DNA of 64,000 nucleotides, from contig CALUIR010000010.1 in the NCBI GenBank assembly GCA_944320785.1, forward strand, positions 1 to 64,000, read 5' to 3'. Positions 51,806 to 60,751 of the stretch are shown here, piece by piece. The position numbers and the translations under genes are program-made. The DNA is from an uncultured Bacteroidaceae bacterium. Its GTDB lineage: Bacteria; Bacteroidota; Bacteroidia; Bacteroidales; Bacteroidaceae. Under the pieces are notes generated by a model. That model had not been told where the DNA came from. It ran no database searches and saw only the letters and a list, made by a program, of their open reading frames with translations. How positions within the stretch are numbered: position 1 is the stretch's first letter; each line of letters starts with the position of its first letter.

Positions 51806-52924
51806 ATGCTGAAGTATTTATTGGAAAAAGAGTTTAAGCAAATCCTTCGCAACCAATTCTTGTCGAAGATGATAATTGTCCTGCCATTAATGACTATCGT
51901 ATTATTCCCCTATGTCACCAACCAGGAAGTTTCCGACTTGAAATTAGCCGTCTCAAACCACGACCATACCCCCGCTTCCGAACGGCTCGTGCAAAAAGCC
52001 GCCTCATCCGGGTATTTTCAACTTTCATGCGCCACATCCACCTATAATCAAGCCTTGCATGCCATGAAACAAGGCCATGCAGACTTGATATTGGAAATTC
52101 CGCAAGGATTTGAACGCGATCTCTACCGGGAAAGAACTGCTAAGACAATGGTTTCAGCCAACTCTGTCAATGGCATACGGGGCGGATTAGGTTCACAATA
52201 CCTTTCAAACGTCATTGCTGGCTTCTCGCAAGAACTACGTGAAGAAACAAATATGGCAAGCAAGGCTCCTGTTGCCGGGATTCCCTCCTTCGGCGCTCAT
52301 GTCCGCTACCGTTTCAACCCTACGCTCGATTACAAAGTATTCATGGTGCCGGGGCTTATCGTGGTGTTGCTGACATTATTAGGATGTGCCTTTACCGCCC
52401 TCAATACAGTCAGCGAAAAGGAAGTGGGCACCATTGAGCAAATCAACGTATCGCCTGTACCCAAACACCTCCTTATCCTCTCCAAACTAATGCCCAACTG
52501 GGTTATCGGATTCATCGCTTTAGCATTCGGCATGGTGTTCGGATGGATTGTGCATGGCATCGTACCCGCAGGAAGCATGGGCACCATCCTTCTTTTCACG
52601 GCACTCTACATGCTTGTCGCCACAGGCATGGGCATGGTCATCTCCAATTATTCCAACACCATGCAGCAGGCCATGTTCGTGATGTTCTTTTTCCTGATAC
52701 TCATGATGCTCACAGCAGGCCTGTTCACACCGGTGGAAAGCATGCCCACTTGGATGCAGCGCCTCACTTCCCTCAATCCTTTGCAATATTTCACCGAAGC
52801 CATGCGCCGCATATACCTGAAAGGAAGCAGTTTCACGGAAATGCTGCCTCAATTCCTCTGGCTTTGCGGCTTTGCTGCGGCATTCAACGCATGGGCTGTA
52901 GCCAGTTATCGGAAAAGCGCATGA
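51806..52924 (+). CDS. ABC-2 type transporter permease
   Basis: A 372-residue permease, a paralogue of the preceding one: an N-terminal helix (IIVLPLMTIVLFPYVT), a periplasmic domain and five C-terminal helices with TVSEKEVGTIEQINVSPV and MFVMFFFLILMMLTAGLFTPVESMP. Last gene of the efflux operon; 7 bases separate its end from the convergent esterase gene. Confidence 0.93.
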   Translation: MLKYLLEKEFKQILRNQFLSKMIIVLPLMTIVLFPYVTNQEVSDLKLAVSNHDHTPASERLVQKAASSGYFQLSCATSTYNQALHAMKQGHADLILEIPQGFERDLYRERTAKTMVSANSVNGIRGGLGSQYLSNVIAGFSQELREETNMASKAPVAGIPSFGAHVRYRFNPTLDYKVFMVPGLIVVLLTLLGCAFTALNTVSEKEVGTIEQINVSPVPKHLLILSKLMPNWVIGFIALAFGMVFGWIVHGIVPAGSMGTILLFTALYMLVATGMGMVISNYSNTMQQAMFVMFFFLILMMLTAGLFTPVESMPTWMQRLTSLNPLQYFTEAMRRIYLKGSSFTEMLPQFLWLCGFAAAFNAWAVASYRKSA

Positions 52925-52931
52925 ACCTTTT

Positions 52932-53765
52932 TCATTTGCTAGCCGGGCGCAAACAGTTGCGGTCGAAAAACGTGCCGAAGAAAACCAGATGATAACGGAT
53001 GGAATTGCTCCAGTATTCTGCCGTATGGCCACCGGGACGCACGTAAAAATCGTGTTTGATGCCATGTTCCAGCAACTTTTGATGGAATTGGTTGTTCACG
53101 TCAAAAAAGAAATCCTCATACCCGCAGTCGATAATCAAAGCAAGGTCGCCATCCTGCAGTCTTTCTATCTGACTAATGGCAGCATGCGCCTCCCACACAT
53201 CAGGGCATTCTTCTTCCTTGCCTAACAAAGAGGCAATGCTCCAATTACCGGGGAAAGGACGGATATCCACTCCTCCGCTCATGCTTCCTGCGGCACCGTA
53301 ACGGTCTTTATGACGGAAAGCCAGCCACATGGCGCCATGCCCTCCCATGCTCAGTCCGGTGATGGCACGAGCCTGCCGGTCGGCCACCGTAGGATAATGC
53401 GCATCCACATAATCTATCAACTCCTGCGACATGAAGGTCTCATAACGCACATCCGCTTTCACCGGGCTGTCCCAATACCAGCTGTCAGCGCCATCGGGAC
53501 AAACAAAGACCATGCGTTCCCTGTCCGCCACCTGGGCAATGCCGGGAATCAAGCCCTCCCACGTATGGGCATTCCCGCCGAAACCATTCAACAAATACAC
53601 CACCGGGAAAGGACCTGTCCCCTCAGGAACTGCCACCACGACTTCCACATTCTTCTGCATCGACGGGCTTTCCACTTTCAGCGTATCCACCCGGCCTGCC
53701 CAAGCAGGCATCCATGACGGCAACAAGAAAAGAACCGCCCACGTCATTCCAACAAGTTTTTTCAT
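52932..53765 (-). CDS. exported esterase D-type alpha/beta hydrolase
   Basis: A 277-residue secreted esterase with a signal peptide (ending SWMPAWA). Nucleophile elbow GLSMGGHGA (serine), oxyanion region LLNGFGGNAHTWEG, acid-region LIIDCGYEDFFFDVN and catalytic His in PGGHTAEYW. The family includes tributyrin esterase, S-formylglutathione hydrolase-like and acetyl-xylan esterases; an exported form suggests removal of acyl groups from polysaccharides. The start at 53765 follows a promoter at 53790-53797; 53819 is an extension into the promoter. Confidence 0.9.
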   Translation of the reverse strand: MKKLVGMTWAVLFLLPSWMPAWAGRVDTLKVESPSMQKNVEVVVAVPEGTGPFPVVYLLNGFGGNAHTWEGLIPGIAQVADRERMVFVCPDGADSWYWDSPVKADVRYETFMSQELIDYVDAHYPTVADRQARAITGLSMGGHGAMWLAFRHKDRYGAAGSMSGGVDIRPFPGNWSIASLLGKEEECPDVWEAHAAISQIERLQDGDLALIIDCGYEDFFFDVNNQFHQKLLEHGIKHDFYVRPGGHTAEYWSNSIRYHLVFFGTFFDRNCLRPASK

Positions 53766-53789
53766 AACTGCTATTGCTTTTTTGCCTGC

Positions 53790-53797
53790 CAAAGGTA
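53790..53797 (-). promoter_or_regulatory. -7 promoter box TACCTTTG for the esterase
   Basis: Minus-strand exact box 25 bases upstream of the ATG at 53765. Confidence 0.65.
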
Positions 53798-53881
53798 CGC
53801 TTTCTGCAACATATCCCAAACTTTCTATCCCCCAAAAAGGAGTTTTCCAACGCCTTCATTCAACTTGAGGCATAAAAACAC

Positions 53882-53889
53882 TACTTTTG
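53882..53889 (+). promoter_or_regulatory. -7 promoter box TACTTTTG for the TonB receptor
   Basis: Exact box 30 bases upstream of the ATG at 53919. Confidence 0.65.
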
Positions 53890-53918
53890 CACCCATAAAA
53901 ACGCATAAGCAAATCCGC

Positions 53919-56276
53919 ATGAAACATATCTTTTTATTAGCCGTGTGCCTGCTGGCCTTCGTTCCTGGCATGTCGCAGACCCGACATGCCATCAAAGGCA
54001 CTGTCACTGACAAGGCGCAACGCACTCCCCTGCCATACGCTGCCGTCCAGATTTACGGCACGGGGACAGGAGCTATCACGGACTCGGCCGGGCATTTCCG
54101 CATCCCTGACATAGAACCAGGCATCTACCGCCTGCAAATATCCATTTTGGGATACAAAACGTTGGTCACGCCGGAATACATCTTGCGCACCGGCGACCTG
54201 ACCATTGACGCAGAATTGGAAGAAAGCACAACGGAATTGGAGGAAGTGAGCATCACCGCCTCGCCTTTCCGGCGGGTGGCTGAAGCACCTGTGGGCTTGC
54301 GCATCATCGGATTGCAGGAGATTGAAAAATCACCGGGCTCCAACCGCGACATCTCACGCATCGTGCAATCATACCCCGGCGTGGCCTTCTCGCCCATCGG
54401 ATACAGGAACGACCTTATCGTGCGGGGCGGAGGCCCGTCGGAAAACCGCTTCTATTTGGACGGCGTTGAAATCCCCATTGTCAACCATTTCAGCACAGAA
54501 GGGGCATCGGGCGGTCCTGTCGGCATCATCGATGCGGACCTCATCCGCGAAGTGAATTTCTACACGGGCGCTTTCCCGGCAGGAAAGGGCAACGCGCTCA
54601 GTTCGGTGCTGGACTTCCGCCTGCGCGACGGCGAGATGGACCGCAACACGCTGAAAGCCACTTTGGGCTATTCCAACGTGTCGTTAGCCTCAAGCGGCCA
54701 TATCGGGGAACGCACTTCCTACCTTGTGTCCCTGCGCCAGTCCTATCTGCAATTCCTGTTCAAGGTACTGGGGCTGCCTTTCCTGCCCACTTTCACCGAT
54801 GCGCAATTCAAGGTAAAGACGCGCTTCAACGCCCGCCACGAACTGGCCTTCCTCGGCTTGGGAGGCGTGGACAACATGCGCCTCAACACGGAAGAGGAAG
54901 GGGAAAGCGCGGAATACATCTTGAGCTACCTGCCCAAGATACAACAAAACATGTTCACTTTGGGAAGCGTGTACAAGCACTATGCGGGACGGCACGTGCA
55001 GACCGCCGTGGTGAGCCACAGCTTCCTCAAGAACAAGAACACCAAATACCGCAACAATGATGAGAGCGTGCCAGAGAACCTGTCACTGAAACTCCGCTCC
55101 ACGGAGCAAGAAACCAAATTCCGCTTTGAAAACCTCTCTACTTTCGGAGAATGGAAAGTAAACGCAGGCGTGAACCTCGATTACTCGCAATACCGCAACA
55201 CGTCGTTCCAGAAAGTGTTCACTACGGAAGCCGCCACCTACGATTACCATACCCGCCTCGGCTTGGCGCGGTGGGGCTTCTTCGGCACTGCCACGTATGA
55301 GATGCCCGGCGACCGCCTCACCCTCTCTGCCGGGCTTCGCGCCGATGCCTGCAGCTATTCATCCTCCATGCGGAAACTACGCAACCAACTTTCTCCCCGC
55401 TTAGCCGTGTCGTGGCGCGTGGCAGGGCCGTTCTACCTCAGCGCCAACGCCGGTCGCTACCACCAGCTTCCGCCCTACACCTCGTTGGGCTTCAAAGTGG
55501 ACGGGGAGTTTGTGAACAAAGACCTGCGCTACATGCGTTCCGACCAAGCAAGCATGGGGCTTTCTTACCGCATCGGCGAGAACCTGCAAGCCTCTGCCGA
55601 AGGCTTCTACAAGAAATACGACCGTGTCCCCCTCTCCGTGGCCGACGGCATCCCCCTCGTGTGCAAGGGCAACGATTACGGGGTCATCGGCAACGAACGC
55701 CTCACCTCCACGGCCGAAGGACGGTCGTATGGCGCGGAATTCATGCTGAAATGGCTCATCGCCTCCCGCATGAACCTCTCCGCTTCGTTCACCGTTTTCA
55801 AAAGCGAATACCGCAGCAGCCGCGAAGCCGGCTACGTGGCCTCGGCATGGGACAACCGCTTCATCTTCAACCTCAGCGGCACGTACAACTTCCCCCGCCA
55901 CTGGAGCTTCGGCGCGAAATTGAGTTGCATCGGCGGCTCTCCTTACACGCCTTACGACCCCGACAAGTCATCCCTTATCGAGGCGTGGGACGCGCAAGGC
56001 CGGCCTTACTATGACTACAGCCGCTACAACACGCTCCGCCTCGCCCCCTTCGCCCAGTTGGACGTGCGCCTCGACAAGTCATTCTACTTCAAGAAGTGCA
56101 TGCTGGGCTTCTACATCGACCTCCAGAACATCACCGTCAGCAAGCTCAAGCAACAGGACATCCTGATGAGTTCCGGCCAACCCGACCCCCAACGCCCCGG
56201 CCATTACCTCATGAAAAGCATCAAGCAGGAAAGCGGGACGCTGCTGCCCACCATCGGCATCACCTTCGAGATTTGA
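53919..56276 (+). CDS. TonB-dependent outer membrane receptor
   Basis: A 785-residue receptor. After a signal peptide (ending FVPGMSQ) comes a carboxypeptidase-regulatory-like domain (~22-105, IKGTVTDKAQRTPLPYAAVQIYGTG), a plug (~125-235, with DISRIVQSYPGVAFSPIGYRN and LIVRGGGPSENRFYLDGVEIP) and a 22-strand-type barrel ending in IGITFEI. There is no SusD-like partner, so it belongs with the non-SusC receptors that import siderophores, vitamins or peptides. The start at 53919 is set by the signal peptide and promoter; 53865 is an extension. Confidence 0.92.
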   Translation: MKHIFLLAVCLLAFVPGMSQTRHAIKGTVTDKAQRTPLPYAAVQIYGTGTGAITDSAGHFRIPDIEPGIYRLQISILGYKTLVTPEYILRTGDLTIDAELEESTTELEEVSITASPFRRVAEAPVGLRIIGLQEIEKSPGSNRDISRIVQSYPGVAFSPIGYRNDLIVRGGGPSENRFYLDGVEIPIVNHFSTEGASGGPVGIIDADLIREVNFYTGAFPAGKGNALSSVLDFRLRDGEMDRNTLKATLGYSNVSLASSGHIGERTSYLVSLRQSYLQFLFKVLGLPFLPTFTDAQFKVKTRFNARHELAFLGLGGVDNMRLNTEEEGESAEYILSYLPKIQQNMFTLGSVYKHYAGRHVQTAVVSHSFLKNKNTKYRNNDESVPENLSLKLRSTEQETKFRFENLSTFGEWKVNAGVNLDYSQYRNTSFQKVFTTEAATYDYHTRLGLARWGFFGTATYEMPGDRLTLSAGLRADACSYSSSMRKLRNQLSPRLAVSWRVAGPFYLSANAGRYHQLPPYTSLGFKVDGEFVNKDLRYMRSDQASMGLSYRIGENLQASAEGFYKKYDRVPLSVADGIPLVCKGNDYGVIGNERLTSTAEGRSYGAEFMLKWLIASRMNLSASFTVFKSEYRSSREAGYVASAWDNRFIFNLSGTYNFPRHWSFGAKLSCIGGSPYTPYDPDKSSLIEAWDAQGRPYYDYSRYNTLRLAPFAQLDVRLDKSFYFKKCMLGFYIDLQNITVSKLKQQDILMSSGQPDPQRPGHYLMKSIKQESGTLLPTIGITFEI

Positions 56277-56370
56277 CACCCCTCCGCCCCCTTGCAGGCA
56301 AGGCCGGGCAGGCGGGCAGGAAACCCGGCTTGCCCGTGCAACAAACTCCGTTCACCCCGCCAAGAACTTC

Positions 56371-56467
56371 ATCTTTAGGCTAAGGATGCGCATCCTTAGG
56401 TTAAAGATGCATATCCTTAGCTTAGAGATATACATCCTTAAGCTAAAGATAAAGAAGTTGGCGGCAT
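56371..56467. repeat. iterated 21-bp palindromic repeat element, copy 2 (inverted)
   Basis: Four abutting 21-bp units at 56371, 56392, 56413 and 56434 (ATCcTTAGnnTAAnGATnnnn) end in GATAAAGAAGTTGGCGGCAT (56448-56467), the exact reverse complement of the start of copy 1. CCGCCAAGAACTTC at 56357-56370 nearly closes the element as an inverted repeat. It fills most of the 336-bp gap 56277-56612 between the TonB receptor and the CorC-type gene; weakly similar ~22-bp pieces flank it. Confidence 0.9.
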
Positions 56468-56612
56468 AAACCAGACTATTCACACGGGCAAACGGAATTT
56501 CCCATGCGGGCAAGCAGAACTTCCTGCCCCGAAATCTGGTTAAAACATGCAAATTTTTTTGTGCCGTCCGCAGATATGCGGTAATTTCGAAGCACAAAAA
56601 CAATCTTCACAA

Positions 56613-57911
56613 ATGGAATTTCTTATCATCTTGCTCCTGCTGGTGCTGAACGGCGTGTTCGCCATGTACGAAATCGCCCTCGTTTCCTCCAGCAAAGCAC
56701 GCCTCGAAACATTAGCCAGCCGGGGGAACCGCTCCGCGAAAAATGTCATCAAGCAACTGCAGGAACCCGAAAAGTTCCTTTCCACCATACAAATCGGCAT
56801 CACGCTCATCGGCATCATATCCGGCGCATTCGGCGGCGTGGCCTTGGCCGACAACCTGGTGCCTTTCTTTGAGCGCATCCCCTACGCCGGCGCATATGCC
56901 GATGACTTGGCCATGGTCACCGTCGTAGCCATCATCACCTACCTCTCGCTCATCATCGGCGAACTGGTGCCGAAGATGATAGCTTTGAGCAACCCCGAAC
57001 GCTACGCCACCCTGTTCAGCCCCTTCATGGTGCTGCTTGCCAAGATAGCCTACCCGTTCGTTTGCCTGCTCAGCGCCTCCACGAAATTGGCCGGCAAGCT
57101 CGCAGGCGTGAAAGACAACGGCGAACGTACCATGACGCAGGACGAACTGAAGATGCTCCTCCACCAAAGCTCAGAACAAGGCGTGCTTGACAAGGATGAA
57201 ACGGAAATGCTGAGCGACGTGTTCCGCTTCGCCGACAAACGCGCCAACGACCTCATGACCCATCGCACCGATGTCGTGTTCCTCCACGTGAACGACACGG
57301 AACAAACCGTGCTTGACACCATCGCCCGCGAGCATTTCAGCAAATACCCGCTCTTGGACGACGGCATCGACAACGTGGCGGGCATCGTCTCCGTCAAAGA
57401 CATCATCCTCATGATAGGCGGAGGCAAGCCCTTCGACCTGCGGAGCATCGCACAGCCGCCCCTCTTCCTCCCCGAAAGCCAATACGCCAAGAAAGTGCTG
57501 GAGATATTCAAAAAAAGCAAACGGAAATTCGGCATCGTCGTCAACGAATACGGAGGCACCGAAGGCATCATCACCCTCCACGACCTTACGGAAAGCGTGT
57601 TCGGCAACATCCAAGAAGAAAACGAGCCGGACGAAGAAGAAATCGTGCGGCGGCAGGACGGTTCCTTCCTCGTGGAAGGCGCCATGAATGTGGACGACTT
57701 CATGGAGAAAATGGGCATCCTTTATTATGATGACCTCAAACAGGAAGACTTCACCACCGTGGGCGGCATGGCCATGTTCCTCATCGGAAGCATCCCCAAA
57801 GCAGGCGACACCTTCAGCTACCGCAACCTTGATTTCGAAGTGGTGGACATGGACAACGGGCGCGTTGACAAGCTCCTCGTCACCCGCCACGAAGAACCAG
57901 AGCAGGAATGA
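56613..57911 (+). CDS. HlyC/CorC family (CNNM-CBS) membrane protein
   Basis: A 432-residue protein. An N-terminal DUF21/CNNM domain with about four membrane segments (FLIILLLLVLNGVFAMYEIAL, IQIGITLIGIISGAFGGVALA, VAIITYLSLIIGELVPKMIAL, ...) is followed by a pair of CBS domains (~210-330; VMTHR-like DLMTHRTDVVFL and GIVVNEYGGTEGIITLHDL) and a C-terminal CorC_HlyC domain. The family is linked to magnesium or cobalt efflux and is often labelled hemolysin. The ATG at 56613 follows a promoter-like TAATTTCG. Confidence 0.92.
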   Translation: MEFLIILLLLVLNGVFAMYEIALVSSSKARLETLASRGNRSAKNVIKQLQEPEKFLSTIQIGITLIGIISGAFGGVALADNLVPFFERIPYAGAYADDLAMVTVVAIITYLSLIIGELVPKMIALSNPERYATLFSPFMVLLAKIAYPFVCLLSASTKLAGKLAGVKDNGERTMTQDELKMLLHQSSEQGVLDKDETEMLSDVFRFADKRANDLMTHRTDVVFLHVNDTEQTVLDTIAREHFSKYPLLDDGIDNVAGIVSVKDIILMIGGGKPFDLRSIAQPPLFLPESQYAKKVLEIFKKSKRKFGIVVNEYGGTEGIITLHDLTESVFGNIQEENEPDEEEIVRRQDGSFLVEGAMNVDDFMEKMGILYYDDLKQEDFTTVGGMAMFLIGSIPKAGDTFSYRNLDFEVVDMDNGRVDKLLVTRHEEPEQE

Positions 57912-58008
57912 CCCTCCCATGGATGCGTGTCCGAAGGGGAAAAAGCCTTTTTTGCGGCTTTCCTGCCAAATATTTTTAGAAAACACTTTTTGGATGCAAG
58001 CAAAACAT

Positions 58009-58016
58009 TATATTTG
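58009..58016 (+). promoter_or_regulatory. -7 promoter box TATATTTG for the histone H1-like gene
   Basis: Exact box with a TTTTTGG segment ~20 bases upstream, 60 bases before the ATG at 58076. Confidence 0.65.
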
Positions 58017-58075
58017 CAGGCAGTTATCGGCCGAATACAAGCGGCCACATTGTTTAATCATAATATTCTAATAAA

Positions 58076-58252
58076 ATGAAAGAATTGGTAGAAAAAATCC
58101 AAGCCACATTCGCAGCATTCAACGAAGATGCCACGGCTCAAATGGAAAAAGGCAACAAAGCCGCAGGCACCCGCGCACGCAAAGCATCCTTGGATATGGA
58201 GAAAATGCTGAAAGAATTCCGGAAAGTTTCTTTGGAAGAATCCAAAAAATGA
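58076..58252 (+). CDS. histone H1-like DNA-binding peptide (Hc1 type)
   Basis: A 58-residue protein too short for most gene screens: MKELVEKIQATFAAFNED at the start, then KGNKAAGTRARKASLDMEKM and KEFRKVSLEESKK. This matches the small histone H1-like proteins common in Bacteroidota, with lysine-rich helices thought to bind DNA or RNA and compact the nucleoid. It has a strong promoter, a long AT-rich leader and a near-perfect terminator, consistent with high expression. Confidence 0.85.
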   Translation: MKELVEKIQATFAAFNEDATAQMEKGNKAAGTRARKASLDMEKMLKEFRKVSLEESKK

Positions 58253-58277
58253 CGGTTCAACGCACACAAACAAAAAA

Positions 58278-58308
58278 ACCTGCGGCATTTTGTGCCGCAG
58301 GTTTTTTT
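58278..58308. terminator. strong bidirectional terminator
   Basis: ACCTGCGGCA and TGCCGCAGGT form a 10-bp stem with a 5-base loop, flanked by seven A on the left and eight T on the right. It serves the H1-like gene and probably the convergent ugd operon. Confidence 0.92.
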
Positions 58309-58342
58309 TCTTCCTCAAACCCTGCCCCGCGCAGGGACTGCC

Positions 58343-58759
58343 TCAGAATTTACGGAACGTCAGCCGCGCATACGCCGAATTAAGCTTCATGGAAGTGTCG
58401 TCCAATTGTTCAATTCCAAAATGCTGGATTGTGTCATCCATGCCGAACGGCAACATGTCCTTCGCCCTTGCCCCTATCATGCGGACATGCAACGAATCCG
58501 CCGTCCTCTGGAAGCGTGCGTGCATGCCCATCAAAGGGACGGCTCCCTCCTCGCTGCCCCGTTTCAATTCCATCAGTTCAAGGGAAACATCATAATAAGT
58601 CCATGCAGGATGCTCCACCCCGCCGTCCGCATGACGTTCCACCTGCATCAACTGCCAACGCCCGTCCAGCAAGCCGTTCATCGGCATCTTCCCGCACGAC
58701 AGGCACATCCCTGTTGCCATGCCCAACAACATCCCGGCAAAACCTCTCCAGCGCCTCAT
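58343..58759 (-). CDS. lipocalin-like lipoprotein
   Basis: A 138-residue lipoprotein (lipobox LSC at residue ~22). The body starts NGLLDGRWQLMQVE, the typical first strand of lipocalin-like domain proteins of Bacteroidales, and has alternating beta segments to the end. Ligand unknown. It follows ugd by 10 bases and so belongs to its transcript. Confidence 0.7.
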   Translation of the reverse strand: MRRWRGFAGMLLGMATGMCLSCGKMPMNGLLDGRWQLMQVERHADGGVEHPAWTYYDVSLELMELKRGSEEGAVPLMGMHARFQRTADSLHVRMIGARAKDMLPFGMDDTIQHFGIEQLDDTSMKLNSAYARLTFRKF

Positions 58760-58769
58760 GCCACCTCCA

Positions 58770-60095
58770 TCAGTCCCGGCGGAAAATGTCCCGGGTATAT
58801 ACCTTTTCCTTCACGTCGTCCAAGCAAGCATCGTATCTATTGGCGATAATAGCCTTCGACTGCCGCTTGAACGCTTCCAAGTCGTTCACCACCCGCGAAC
58901 CGAAGAAAGTTGCACCGTCCTCTAAAGTCGGCTCGTAAATGATGATAGTAGCCCCCTTGGCCTTGATGCGCTTCATCACGCCTTGGATGGAACTCTGCCG
59001 GAAATTGTCACTGTTCGACTTCATCGTCAGGCGGTACACCCCAATCACCACTTGGCGTTCGCTCCCCGCATCCCATTGCGAGTTGGCCGAATAATACCCC
59101 GCCTTGTTCAGCACCTGTTCGGCAATGAAGTCCTTCCGTGTGCGGTTGCTCTCCACAATGGCATGAATCAGATTCTCCGGCACGTCCTGGTAATTGGCCA
59201 GCAACTGCTTCGTGTCCTTGGGCAGGCAATACCCCCCATAGCCGAACGAAGGGTTGTTGTAATGCGTCCCGATGCGCGGGTCCAAGCAGATGCCATCAAT
59301 GATGGCCTTCGTGTCCAACCCCTTCACCTCGGCATACGTGTCCAATTCATTGAAGTAGCTCACCCGCAGTGCCAAATACGTGTTGGCAAACAACTTCACG
59401 GCCTCTGCCTCTTTTAAGCCCATGAAAAGCGTAGGAATATCTTCTTTGATGGCTCCCTCCTGCAAAAGTGCAGCAAATTCCCTCGCCTTTTCCTCCAGAT
59501 ATTCCCCGGCAATGGCGCGGATGGCCACATTTTCTTCGCTCAGCCCGCCAATAGCCTTCGGACAGCCCACGATGATGCGGCTGGGATAAAGGTTGTCGTA
59601 CAACGCCTTGCTCTCACGCAAGAACTCCGGCGAGAAAAGCAAATTGAAACGCTTCCCCTTCAAAGCGGCATCCTCACGAAACCTTTTTGCATACTTCACA
59701 TACAAGCTCCGGCAATACCCCACGGGAATCGTGCTTTTTATCACCATCACAGCATCCGGGTTCACGTCCAGCACCAAGTCAATCACCTCCTCCACATGGC
59801 TCGTGTCGAAATAGTTCTTCACCGGGTCATAGTTCGTGGGCGCGGCAATCACCACAAAGTCCGCCTGCCGGTAAGCCTCCGCCCCATCCAATGTGGCCGT
59901 CAGGTCCAGCGGTTTCTCCGCCAGATACTTCTCTATATAGTCATCCTGTATGGGGCTGACACGACGGTTTATCTTCTCCACCTTCTCCGGCAACACGTCC
60001 ACCGCCAGCACCTTGTGGTGTTGTGCCAGCAAAGTAGCGATAGACAGGCCCACATATCCCGTCCCCGCCACAGCAATCGTATAATTCTTATTCAT
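58770..60095 (-). CDS. ugd: UDP-glucose 6-dehydrogenase
   Basis: A 441-residue nucleotide-sugar dehydrogenase that oxidises UDP-glucose to UDP-glucuronate with two NAD+. Rossmann motif [19 protein letters not shown] at the N-terminus, [35 protein letters not shown] and the catalytic cysteine in [16 protein letters not shown] (about residue 289). The C-terminal UDP-binding domain is complete. It supplies uronic acid precursors to the adjacent polysaccharide genes. The start at 60095 ([11 protein letters not shown]) is chosen over 60134. Confidence 0.94.
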   Translation of the reverse strand: MNKNYTIAVAGTGYVGLSIATLLAQHHKVLAVDVLPEKVEKINRRVSPIQDDYIEKYLAEKPLDLTATLDGAEAYRQADFVVIAAPTNYDPVKNYFDTSHVEEVIDLVLDVNPDAVMVIKSTIPVGYCRSLYVKYAKRFREDAALKGKRFNLLFSPEFLRESKALYDNLYPSRIIVGCPKAIGGLSEENVAIRAIAGEYLEEKAREFAALLQEGAIKEDIPTLFMGLKEAEAVKLFANTYLALRVSYFNELDTYAEVKGLDTKAIIDGICLDPRIGTHYNNPSFGYGGYCLPKDTKQLLANYQDVPENLIHAIVESNRTRKDFIAEQVLNKAGYYSANSQWDAGSERQVVIGVYRLTMKSNSDNFRQSSIQGVMKRIKAKGATIIIYEPTLEDGATFFGSRVVNDLEAFKRQSKAIIANRYDACLDDVKEKVYTRDIFRRD

Positions 60096-60130
60096 AACCT
60101 TCCTATATTTATATGTGTATATTTTCGGAT

Positions 60131-60190
60131 GCAAAGAAAGAATTTTATTTCAAAAACAAAAAAATTCAATTGCCTGAATTTAGCAGTCAG
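60131..60190 (-). repeat. dispersed ~65-bp element, copy 1
   Basis: Sequence of the form GCAAAgAAA..TTTTATTTCAaAAAC..CAA.ATTC..GCC.GAATTTAG, located upstream of ugd. It is shared with 61010-61075 and 62587-62650, all in the same orientation. Confidence 0.6.
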
Positions 60191-60247
60191 CAATCGGTAG
60201 TAAGAATATAGAAGTTAAGAATGCAAGAATAATAGCATCTACGTCAC

Positions 60248-60327
60248 GGCAGATTTGCAAACTGCCGGATAATAAAGCAGGGATTTGAAATCCCTATCAT
60301 AAAACTTTCGGATTGCAAATCCGAAAG
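60248..60327. repeat. three palindromes with an ATTTGCAAAT-type core
   Basis: GGCAGATTTGCAAACTGCC (60248-60266, imperfect), GGGATTT-G-AAATCCC (60280-60294) and CTTTCGGATT-GCA-AATCCGAAAG (60305-60327) have centres 29-30 bp apart. They lie between ugd and the toxin gene and probably act at the 3' end of the toxin transcript. Confidence 0.75.
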
Positions 60328-60343
60328 GACAAGAAACATGCGG

Positions 60344-60751
60344 TTATCGATAATTCTCTAAAAACTCATCAGGAGTGCATACCATAATCTTACTGAATAG
60401 GAAATCTTTCTTATTGCGTGTTACGATCAGTTCACATTTTTCCTGCAAAGCACTATAATACTGCAATGCATCTTCAAAATCCGAAGCTTTTAGCGCAACT
60501 GCTTTGTCAAAAGAGTCTTGCGTCATCGAAGAAATTTTCAGCCGTTTAGACAATATCTCTAATGTTTTATAAAGCAAATCCCCTTTTAAGACTTTCCGCA
60601 ATATATATGCAATATTGGCAACCGACAATACAGATGTATAAACGATGCACCCTGGTTCATCGCTAAAAGCTAACACTTCTCCTGCCCGTTCATATCCATC
60701 ACGCTGGCAAATAATGTCAATCAAAACATTTGTATCCAAAAATATCCTCAT
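60344..60751 (-). CDS. PIN-domain toxin
   Basis: A 135-residue PIN ribonuclease. Acidic residues are in place: FLDTNVLIDII near the N-terminus, the central acids in LKASDFEDALQYYSAL, and LIVTRNKKDF at the end. PIN toxins cleave RNA and are held inactive by a cognate antitoxin. Its ATG overlaps the stop of the upstream small gene by 4 bp, as in type II toxin-antitoxin pairs. It is AT-rich and interrupts the polysaccharide gene run, suggesting acquisition. Confidence 0.88.
   Translation of the reverse strand: MRIFLDTNVLIDIICQRDGYERAGEVLAFSDEPGCIVYTSVLSVANIAYILRKVLKGDLLYKTLEILSKRLKISSMTQDSFDKAVALKASDFEDALQYYSALQEKCELIVTRNKKDFLFSKIMVCTPDEFLENYR

Noticed and set aside
45843..56467. CRISPR array
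   Set aside because: The 21-bp units abut without unique spacers of 25-40 bp, and no cas genes are present.
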